A DNA stretch of 64,000 nucleotides from JALHSW01 sp963720675. GTDB lineage: Bacteria; Actinomycetota; Acidimicrobiia; IMCC26256; PALSA-555. Shown here in pieces: positions 44,976-51,363 of this stretch. Numbering within the stretch: position 1 is the first letter of the stretch; each line of letters begins with the position of its first letter. The position numbers were made by a program, and so were the translations under genes. The stretch spans positions 744,001 through 808,000 of the forward strand of contig CAVRGH010000010.1 of NCBI GenBank assembly GCA_963720675.1, read 5' to 3'. The notes beneath the pieces are model-generated. The model was not told the DNA's origin, did no database searches, and worked only from the letters and a program-made list of their open reading frames with translations.

Positions 44976-46205
44976 ATGGTCGACACGACCCTCGATCCCG
45001 ACACGCCGATGGAACTCGAAGCGGATCCGCGACTCGGCTTCGCGTTGTGGGATGCCGACAACCACTACTACGAGCCGCCCGACTGCTTCACGCGTCATCT
45101 CGACCCCGAGCTGCGCGACCGGGCGATCCGCCCGACACCGACGCCGTCCGATCCGAACGGTGCGTCGGTCGGAGACCGCCCGTTCACGTTCCTCGCCGAC
45201 CCGTTCCCGACGACGACCACCAAGCCCGGATCGTTGCGCGACATGTTGCGTGCGCTGAGCTCGGGCGACTTCACCGAGTCGTCGGTGATGGAACCGATTC
45301 CGCCCGAGCACCTCGACCGCGACGCGCGACTCGCGCGGATGGACCAACAGGGAGTGGAGACGATCCTTCTGTTCCCGACGCTCGCGCTGTGCGTCGAGCA
45401 CTTCATGAAGGACGACACCGAGCAGCTGTACGCGAACTTCCACGCCTTCAACCGCTGGCTCGACGAGGACTGGGGCTTCGACCACAAGGGGCGCATCCTC
45501 GCCGTCCCGCTGTTGTCGTTGCGCGATCTCGACCACGCCATCGCCGAGCTCGAGGACGTGCTCGGGCGAGGTGCCCGAGCGATCGAGCTACGCCCCGGTC
45601 CGGCGTTCGGACGCTCGCCGGCCGATCCGCACTTCGACCCGTTCTGGGCCCGGGTCGACGAAGCCGGCGTTCCCGTCTGCTTCCACATCGGCGAGTCCGG
45701 GTACAACGAGATGTTCGCCCCGTACTGGGGGGAGCCGGCGAACCCGTCGTCGCACCACCAGTCGGCGTTCCAGTGGACGAACCTCTACGGCGACCGCCCG
45801 ATCATGGACACGATCTCCGCCCTGGTCCTGCACAACTTGTTCGGTCGCTTCCCGAACATCCAGTGCGTGAGCGTCGAGAACGGATCGCTGTGGGTCCCGT
45901 ACCTGCTCAAGGCGATGAACAAGATGAACGGGATGGGACGCAACGGGCCCTGGCTCGGAGGGCGCATCACCGATCGCCCCAGCGACATCTTCCGGGCGCA
46001 CGTCTCCGTGTCGCCGTACCACGAGGAGGACATCCCGGCGTTGGCCGGACTCATCGGCGACGACCGCGTCCTCTTCGGGTCGGACTTCCCGCACCCCGAA
46101 GGACTCGCGGAGCCGCGCGACTTCGTCGAGGCACTCTCGTCGCTCGACGACGGCGCGACTCGCCGAATCATGCGCGACAACCTCCGCGCCTTGCTCGCGA
46201 CCTGA
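44976..46205 (+). CDS. Amidohydrolase-2 family metal-dependent hydrolase
   Basis: 409 aa. FALWDADNHYYEPPDCFTRH at the start (metal-site variant with D-N-H), ELRPGPAFG, VCFHIGESG and C-terminal VLFGSDFPHPEGL with the metal Asp; this layout is frequent in actinobacterial amidohydrolases near steroid and terpenoid genes. Probably a hydrolase or decarboxylase on a CoA-free ring-cleavage product (inference). ATG 44976 is chosen over 44931 because it has a GGCAAGGGGG ribosome-binding stretch; the earlier start would sit almost against the divergent gene. Confidence 0.83.
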   Translation: MVDTTLDPDTPMELEADPRLGFALWDADNHYYEPPDCFTRHLDPELRDRAIRPTPTPSDPNGASVGDRPFTFLADPFPTTTTKPGSLRDMLRALSSGDFTESSVMEPIPPEHLDRDARLARMDQQGVETILLFPTLALCVEHFMKDDTEQLYANFHAFNRWLDEDWGFDHKGRILAVPLLSLRDLDHAIAELEDVLGRGARAIELRPGPAFGRSPADPHFDPFWARVDEAGVPVCFHIGESGYNEMFAPYWGEPANPSSHHQSAFQWTNLYGDRPIMDTISALVLHNLFGRFPNIQCVSVENGSLWVPYLLKAMNKMNGMGRNGPWLGGRITDRPSDIFRAHVSVSPYHEEDIPALAGLIGDDRVLFGSDFPHPEGLAEPRDFVEALSSLDDGATRRIMRDNLRALLAT

Positions 46206-46215
46206 TCGCCGCGAC

Positions 46216-46857
46216 TCAGTCCAGGAGCGCGCGTACGCGGCGTTGCAGGTCGACCGCCCAGGTGATCGGATCGTCGAGACCCCAACCCTGCTCGGGGATG
46301 TCGAAGTACTCGACGGACAGACAGCCTCGGTAGTCGAGCTCGTCGAGGCGAGCGAGGACCGCCGCGAAATCGACGACGCCACGCGGGTCGTCGACGTGCA
46401 CCTGGGTCGAGCCGGGACAGCCCTGCCGCAGCTGGACGTGATCCGCGAGCTCGAGCATCTCGAGCGGGTCACCGCCCCAGTCGGCGACGTGGCCGGTGTC
46501 GACGAGGAGCCGGAGCCCGGGCACCTCGTCGATCATGGCACGCGCGGTCTCGTACGAGTTCACGACCGCGCCGGCCCACGGTTCGAGCAGGGCGCCGGGC
46601 GCACGGCCCCACCACCGGACGGAGCGCTCCCACATGTCCGGACCGGCGGCGATCGCCGGCGCGGGGGTCGCGCACCAGCCGGGTACCGGCTTCGGGTAGG
46701 CGGTCGGGCAGCCGACCGGGAGCGCGAGCGTCGCCGGGTCGATGTCGACCATGACGTCGATGTGCTCGAACCCGAGGTCGGCCGCGTGCTGCGCACGCTG
46801 CTCCTCGGGCTCGGACCAGAAGACGACGTCGACCACACCGAGCCGGTAGCGCCCCAC
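46216..46857 (-). CDS. Sugar phosphate isomerase/epimerase-type TIM barrel
   Basis: 213 aa, shorter than usual (270-300). VVDVVFWSEPEEQRAQHAADLGFEHIDVMVDID, LRLLVDTGHVADWGGDPLEML and CLSVEYFDIPEQGWG match the AP-endonuclease-2 barrel with metal-binding Asp-x-x-His and Glu. Isomerase, epimerase or 2-keto-lyase roles are possible. GTG 46857 starts 13 bases after the SDR stop on the same strand, so it is likely part of the MaoC-SDR operon. Confidence 0.72.
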   Translation of the reverse strand: MGRYRLGVVDVVFWSEPEEQRAQHAADLGFEHIDVMVDIDPATLALPVGCPTAYPKPVPGWCATPAPAIAAGPDMWERSVRWWGRAPGALLEPWAGAVVNSYETARAMIDEVPGLRLLVDTGHVADWGGDPLEMLELADHVQLRQGCPGSTQVHVDDPRGVVDFAAVLARLDELDYRGCLSVEYFDIPEQGWGLDDPITWAVDLQRRVRALLD

Positions 46858-46870
46858 GCTGCCGGCCCCG

Positions 46871-47806
46871 CTACTTCTTCTTGTCGCCCGAGTACTCCAT
46901 CCCGCCGGGCATGACCATGCCGACGGTCTGCAGGTGCTGGCCCAGGATGACGTCGAAGTTGTCGGCGACCGCCTGCGGCGTCCAACCCCCGTCACGCCAC
47001 ATGAACGCGACCTGCTTCGGGTGCTGGAACAGCGTGAACGCGAAGTCGCTGCGGCCGAGGATCTGGCCGTTCACGTGTCCGGCCTGCTCCGAGGCCAAGA
47101 ACGCCACGAGCGGCGCGTTGAGCGACGGATCCTGCTCGGGCGGTGGGCCGCTCCCCGAGCGTTCGAACAGGGCCGCCGTCATGCGGGTGGCTCCGGCGGG
47201 GGCGACCGCGTTCGCCGTGATGCCGTACTTCCCGAGCTCGAGGGCCCAGATGAACGTCATCCCCATGAGCGCGGCCTTGGCCCCGCCGTAGTTCGTCTGA
47301 CCGAAGTTGCCGCGCAGGCCGGCAGACGACGTGATGTTGATGATGCGCCCGTACCCCTGCTCCTTCATGAGCGGAGCCGCGTGTCGGGCGCAGTTGAACG
47401 CGCCCTTCATGTGCACCGCGACCACGTCGTCGAAGTCCTGCTCGGTCATCTTGACGAGCGTGCTGTCGCGCACGATCCCGGCGTTGTTCACCAGGATGTC
47501 GATCGCACCGAACGCGTCGACCGCGGTCTGCACGATGTTGGCCGCGCCGGCGAAGTCGGTCACGGAGTCGTAGTTGGGCACGGCCTTGCCGCCGAGCGCC
47601 TCGATCTCCTTGCACACCTGGGTCGCGGGGTCTTCCTCGCCGCCGCGGCCGTCGAGCGACACCCCGACGTCGTTGATGACGAGGTTGGCACCCTCGCCGG
47701 CCATGCAGAGCGCGAACTCGCGACCGATGCCGCGTCCCGAGCCAGTGACGACCGCGGTGCGTCCTTCCAGCAACCCGCTTGTCTCCTCGGCCTGCTTCTC
47801 GGCCAC
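46871..47806 (-). CDS. SDR, 17-beta-HSD4/multifunctional-enzyme type
   Basis: 311 aa. TGSGRGIGREFAL, VINDVGVSLDGRGGEEDPATQV (the insert of MFE-2-like dehydrogenases), NNAGIVRDSTL, Ser in NITSSAG and YGGAK. Close in layout to the SDR at 16308. Expected to oxidise a 3-hydroxyacyl-CoA. GTG 47806 is 4 bases after the MaoC stop. In mammals the dehydrogenase, MaoC-type hydratase and SCP2 domains are joined in one MFE-2 protein; here the hydratase and dehydrogenase are separate neighbouring genes. Confidence 0.88.
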   Translation of the reverse strand: MAEKQAEETSGLLEGRTAVVTGSGRGIGREFALCMAGEGANLVINDVGVSLDGRGGEEDPATQVCKEIEALGGKAVPNYDSVTDFAGAANIVQTAVDAFGAIDILVNNAGIVRDSTLVKMTEQDFDDVVAVHMKGAFNCARHAAPLMKEQGYGRIINITSSAGLRGNFGQTNYGGAKAALMGMTFIWALELGKYGITANAVAPAGATRMTAALFERSGSGPPPEQDPSLNAPLVAFLASEQAGHVNGQILGRSDFAFTLFQHPKQVAFMWRDGGWTPQAVADNFDVILGQHLQTVGMVMPGGMEYSGDKKK

Positions 47807-47810
47807 CGGG

Positions 47811-48233
47811 TCAGCCGCACGCGGCGGTCGCGGTGCCGGTGAGCACCTCGACGCCGTCCTGGTTCGTGGCCGTGCACTCGAGGTCGACGAGCTGGCTGCC
47901 GTCCTCTTCGCGCTTGCCCGCGACCTTCGCCGCGAACGTGATCGTGTCGCCGGGCCAGACCTGCTTCGCGAACCGGACCTGGAACTTGCGCATGGCCTCG
48001 GGGCCGAACCAGTCCTTCACCACGCGGGCCATCAGCCCGGCCGTGAGCATCCCGTGCCCGAAGACCGACGGGTTCCCGACCTGGGTCGCGATCGTCTCGT
48101 CGTGGTGCATCGGGTTGAAGTCGCCCGAGGCGCCCGCGTAGCGGACGAAGTTGGTGCGGCTGAGGTTCTCGATGACGAGCGGTGGGGCCTCGTCGCCGAC
48201 CTGGATGGTGTCGTAGGTGATGGTTTGGCTCAT
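47811..48233 (-). CDS. MaoC-family (R)-specific enoyl-CoA hydratase
   Basis: 140 aa hot-dog fold. Catalytic hydratase-2 motif YAGASGDFNPMHHDETIA (Asp and His, residues about 32-49), GHGMLTAGLMARVV and FAKQVWPGDTITF. Hydrates 2-enoyl-CoA to 3-hydroxyacyl-CoA for the next SDR. ATG 48233 has a TACGCT box 7 bases upstream (leaderless), and the shared palindrome 48264-48279 lies at its -35 region. Divergent from the TetR gene, a classical regulator-target arrangement. Confidence 0.9.
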   Translation of the reverse strand: MSQTITYDTIQVGDEAPPLVIENLSRTNFVRYAGASGDFNPMHHDETIATQVGNPSVFGHGMLTAGLMARVVKDWFGPEAMRKFQVRFAKQVWPGDTITFAAKVAGKREEDGSQLVDLECTATNQDGVEVLTGTATAACG

Positions 48234-48263
48234 GCCGCGGAGCGTATCGCGGGCGACGGAAAG

Positions 48264-48292
48264 GTGACACGAGCGTCAGTCGCCCGTAGCCT
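48264..48292. promoter_or_regulatory. Divergent promoter palindrome between MaoC and TetR genes
   Basis: GTGACA-CGAG-CGTCAG (48264-48279), same 6-4-6 layout as the other sites. GTGACA also serves as a -35-like box 17 bases before TAGCCT (48287-48292), the TetR -10. On the minus strand the site lies just upstream of the MaoC -10 (TACGCT, 48246-48241). One bound dimer could control both directions. Confidence 0.72.
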
Positions 48293-48299
48293 GGCGGCG

Positions 48300-49027
48300 A
48301 TGACCTCCGCCTCGCGCGTGCGTGTCCGGCCCTCGCGTGCCCGGCGTCAGGAACCAGGCGTCGAGGAACCGGCCGTCAAGGAACCGGCGTCAAAGAACCA
48401 GGCGTCAAAGAGCCGGGAGGGCGCGTCCAGGGTCGCGAGCTGCGGGCCCGGGGCAAGCGCACGCTCGCTCGCCTCCTCGACGCCGGCGGCACCGTCTTCG
48501 CCGAGCGCGGGTACCACGCCGCCCGGGTCGACGACATCGTGAAGGCCGCGAAGACCTCCCACGGCACCTTCTACCTGTACTTCTCGTCGAAGCAGGACCT
48601 CTTCCACGCCGTCGCCGTCGACGTCGCGTCGGAGATGATCGACCTCGCGCGCGAGCTCCCGGCCCTCGATCCCGACGGCGCGGTCGCCGACGACGCGCTC
48701 CGCGACTGGCTCGACCGCTTCGCGACGCTCTACCAGCGCCACGGTGCGTTCATCCGAACGTGGACCGAGGCCGAGATCGCGGACAGCGAGATCGGGAACA
48801 TCGCGAACGACCTGGTGATGCAGTTCTCGCGTGAGCTGGCCCGACGCGTGCGTGCGGCCGCGCCCGACCTCGATGCGGGCGTCACCGCGTTCGCGCTCAT
48901 CTCGATGATCGAGCGCTTCACGTACCTCGTCGAGGCCAAGCAGCTGCCCGTCGATCGGGCCGAGGCACTCCCGACGCTCGCGTTCGCGACGATGGCCGCG
49001 CTGCACGGGCCCCGCGCCACGACCTGA
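48300..49027 (+). CDS. TetR-family transcriptional regulator (frameshifted in N-terminal repeat)
   Basis: About 242 aa after repair. HTH domain at roughly residues 42-95: TLARLLDAGGTVFAERGYHAARVDDIVKAAKTSHGTFYLYFSSKQDLF, the TetR signature. The helical C-terminal domain (residues 100-240) binds an unknown effector, by analogy an acyl-CoA. The N-terminus is an unusual tail of five V-K-E-P-G-like pentapeptides; one repeat lacks a base at about 48387 and shifts the frame. ATG 48300 is 7 bases after its -10 box. Adjacent palindromes upstream and at the stop codon suggest autoregulation, and identical sites elsewhere suggest a regulon. The next gene follows on the same strand behind another site. 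Confidence 0.83.
48346..48418 (+). repeat. 15-bp tandem repeat in TetR gene
   Basis: Five units of GTC(A/G)AGGAACCGGC type, two of them 14 rather than 15 bases. They encode (V/R)-(K/E/Q)-E-P-(G/A) pentapeptides. Unit length variation is either biological slippage or the sequencing error rate of this assembly. Confidence 0.75.
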
Positions 49028-49041
49028 CGCTCCGTCAGGTC
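49021..49041 (+). promoter_or_regulatory. Inverted repeat overlapping TetR stop codon
   Basis: GACCTGACG-CTC-CGTCAGGTC, perfect 9-bp arms with a 3-base centre, related to the shared palindrome but with a spacer one base shorter. It contains the TGA stop (49025-49027). It could be a variant operator or a hairpin at the 3' end; there is no T-run. Confidence 0.5.
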
Positions 49042-49095
49042 ACCGGGCCTCGCCGGATCTGGGTGGTCCTGCCTACCACGGGATGTGCGAGGGGG

Positions 49096-49119
49096 TTATA
49101 TTCCTGACGTCACTGTCAC
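49096..49119 (+). promoter_or_regulatory. Promoter and TetR-type palindrome before small secreted protein
   Basis: A TATATT/TTATAT -10 box (49096-49102) is followed by CTGACG-TCAC-TGTCAC (49104-49119), four of six arm pairs matching. ATG is at 49148. Same placement over the transcription start as at 16257 and 23452. Confidence 0.6.
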
Positions 49120-49147
49120 ATCGCCAGTGCGATCTCATGGGGGGAAC

Positions 49148-49693
49148 ATGAAGAACAGAGCGGCGAAACTGCTCGTCATGGCCGTTGCTGCTGCGTCGCT
49201 GGTGATCAGCGGGTCAGTGGTCGCCGGCGCGTCGGTGAGCTCGGCGAAGAAGCCGTTGTGCACGGGGAAGACCAAGAAGGCTGCGGTCAAGGACATCGAG
49301 ACCGCCTACGACTACTTCCTCAACGGCGGCGCGGGGTACACGGCCGACCAGAAGGCCGCGTACATCCAGTACCTGAGCGGGAAGAAGCTCAACCAGGACC
49401 TGCTGGACAAGTTCGTTGCCAGCGCCGAGGCCAACGCCGAGGCGTCCGCGACGACGACCGTCCAGGTGAACAAGGTGACGTGCAAGGGCAAGAAGGGCGC
49501 GGCGGTCGACTTCGACCTCGTGCTCGGCGGCACCGCGTCGCCGGGCCTCGCCCCTCCGGGTGGCGCCGTGCTCGAGGGGAAGACGTGGAAGGTCTCCGGC
49601 CTCACCCTGTGCAACCTGCAGGCGCTCGGTGACGGCGGGGCGACGCTCGAGGAAGAGCCCTGCGCGACGATCGTCCTCGACGAGACGCTCTAG
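49148..49693 (+). CDS. Small secreted protein of unknown function
   Basis: 181 aa. Signal peptide MKNRAAKLLVMAVAAASLVISGSVVAGA; mature part starts near VSSAKKPLCTGK and has four Cys that may pair. The helical DIETAYDYFLNGG and the beta-rich end AVLEGKTWKVSGLTLCNLQALG are laid out like NTF2-fold secreted proteins such as mycobacterial Mtb12; this is only a resemblance. A GGGGGGAAC ribosome-binding stretch precedes ATG 49148. It follows the TetR gene and has its own palindrome, so it may be a regulon member, perhaps an extracellular ligand-binding protein. Confidence 0.65.
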   Translation: MKNRAAKLLVMAVAAASLVISGSVVAGASVSSAKKPLCTGKTKKAAVKDIETAYDYFLNGGAGYTADQKAAYIQYLSGKKLNQDLLDKFVASAEANAEASATTTVQVNKVTCKGKKGAAVDFDLVLGGTASPGLAPPGGAVLEGKTWKVSGLTLCNLQALGDGGATLEEEPCATIVLDETL

Positions 49694-49711
49694 TCGCACA
49701 CGCTCCAGCAC

Positions 49712-49754
49712 GCGAGCACGACAGGGGCCGCCCTGCGGGGCGGTCCCTGCTCGC
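49712..49754. terminator. Bidirectional hairpin between convergent genes
   Basis: Outer arms GCGAGCA/TGCTCGC and inner arms AGGGGCCGCCC/GGGCGGTCCCT (one mismatch) form a long GC-rich stem between the stop codons of the secreted protein and the LivF-type ATPase. No T-tract, but position and strength fit a shared terminator. Confidence 0.65.
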
Positions 49755-49755
49755 G

Positions 49756-50559
49756 TCAGGACTTGGCGGTGCCGTTCGGGGTGGTCGCGGGCAGCGTCTC
49801 GCCGTGCACGGCCGGCATGATCCGGTCGCTCAGATCACCGAGCTCGTCGGTGCGCCCCGCGAGCGCCACCTTCCCCTTCGCCATCACCACGACGTCGTCG
49901 GCGAGCGTGAGTGCCTGGCGGACGTGCTGCTCGACGATGAGCAGCGACGTGCCGTGGTCACGGATCGTCGCGAGCGTCTCGTAGACCTCGTCGATGATGA
50001 CCGGCGCGAGGCCGAGCGAGAGCTCGTCGGTGATCAGGAGCTTCGGCGAGTGGACCAGGACGCGGGCGAGCGACACCATGCGCTGCTCCCCTCCGGAGAG
50101 GGTGCCCGCGATCTGCTTCCGGCGCTCACCGAGGCGCGGGAACATCTCGTAGGCCTGCGAGAGTGCCCGCTTGGCGCCGCGACGACCGAACACCTGGCGG
50201 AACGACAGCGCCAGGTTCTCCTCGACCGTCAACGAGCCGAACACCGAGCGACCCTCCGGCGCGTGCACGATGCCCATGCGGGCGAGCTTGTAGGCCCGGC
50301 TCCCGGTGACGTCCTTGTCCTGGTAGAGCAGCTTGCCCGAGGTCGGCGCGATGAGCCCGCAGCACACCCGCACGACCGAGGTCTTGCCCGAGCCGTTCGA
50401 CCCGAGCAGGGCCATCACCGACGATTCGCGGATCATGAACGACACGCCGAACAGCGACCGGAACGGCCCATACCCCGCCTCCACGTCCCGGAGCTCGAGG
50501 AGCGGCGCGCCTCCCGATGCCGGAGCGCCGGTGGGCGTGTCGGGCGTCACGGAGGTCAC
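49756..50559 (-). CDS. livF: Branched-chain/organic-acid ABC importer ATPase, LivF type
   Basis: 267 aa. Walker A LLGSNGSGKTS, signature LSGGEQRM, Walker B KLLITDELSLGLAP (Leu instead of Pro after DE) and H-loop VEQHVRQAL. Size and VEQHV place it in the LivF branch of the HAAT family. It drives import by the fused permease. GTG 50559 overlaps the LivG stop (GTGTGA). The gene symbol indicates family position; the cargo need not be an amino acid. Last gene of the importer operon, before the hairpin at 49712. Confidence 0.9.
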   Translation of the reverse strand: MTSVTPDTPTGAPASGGAPLLELRDVEAGYGPFRSLFGVSFMIRESSVMALLGSNGSGKTSVVRVCCGLIAPTSGKLLYQDKDVTGSRAYKLARMGIVHAPEGRSVFGSLTVEENLALSFRQVFGRRGAKRALSQAYEMFPRLGERRKQIAGTLSGGEQRMVSLARVLVHSPKLLITDELSLGLAPVIIDEVYETLATIRDHGTSLLIVEQHVRQALTLADDVVVMAKGKVALAGRTDELGDLSDRIMPAVHGETLPATTPNGTAKS

Positions 50560-51363
50560 ACGACGTCCCCGAGGTAGGCCTTGCGCACGGCGGCGTCGCC
50601 GAGGACGTCTTCGGTTGCGCCCGACGCGATGAGCGTGCCGAAGTCGAGCACGTAGAGCCGGGTCACCAGGCTCTGCACCATCTCGACGTCGTGCTCGACG
50701 AGCAGCACCGCGAACTCGTGCTGGAGCTGCACCGTCCGGAGGCGCTCGGCGAGCGCAGCCGTCTCCTTCACATCGAGGCCCGACGACGGCTCGTCGAGCA
50801 GCAAGAGCTTGGGCTCCGACATCAGCGCACGCCCGAGCTCCACGAGCCGCCCACGACCCAGGCTGAGGGACTCAACGGGCTTGTCGACCTCGGCGCGGAG
50901 CCCGAGGAGATCGACCATGCGGTCGACCCGCATGTCCTCGTCCGCGCTCGGCTTCGAACGGTTGACGAGGTCCTTCCAGAGGCGCCCGGATGCCGTTGCG
51001 GCGGCGCTCGGTGACGAGGAAGTGGTCGCGAACCGTCATCCCCGCGAAGAGCTCCAGCCGCTGGAACGTGCGGCCGATCCCCGCCCGCGCCCGCTTGTAG
51101 ACGGGCATCCCGCTCACGTCACGCCCGTCGAAGTACACGGAACCGACGTCGGGCCGGAGCATGCCGAGCATGCAGTTGAACAGCGTCGTCTTGCCCGCGC
51201 CGTTCGGTCCGATCAGCCCGACCATCTCTCCATGGTTCACGTCGAGGTCGACGCCGTCGAGCGCGGTGATCCCGGCGAAGTGCTTCGTGATGCCGCTCGC
51301 CTCGAGCAGCGCGGTCGGGGCGCGGAAGGACGACTCGGCCGGCGAGACCGTGGAGGTGCTCAT
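50556..51363 (-). CDS. livG: Branched-chain/organic-acid ABC importer ATPase, LivG type (frameshifted)
   Basis: About 268 aa. Walker A LIGPNGAGKTTLFNCMLG, GIGRTFQRLELFAGMTV (Q-loop and LivG-type helix), signature SLSLGRGRLVELGRAL and Walker B KLLLLDEPSSGLD. An extra base near 50987 (ATCCGGGCG for ATCGGGCG) separates the two halves; repair gives R-L-W-K-D-L-V-N-R. ATG 51363 overlaps the permease stop (ATGA). Works with LivF as a heterodimeric motor. Confidence 0.88.

Noticed and set aside
48346..48418. CRISPR-like array
   Set aside because: The units are 15 bases with no spacers and lie in frame inside the TetR gene; no cas genes are present in the window.
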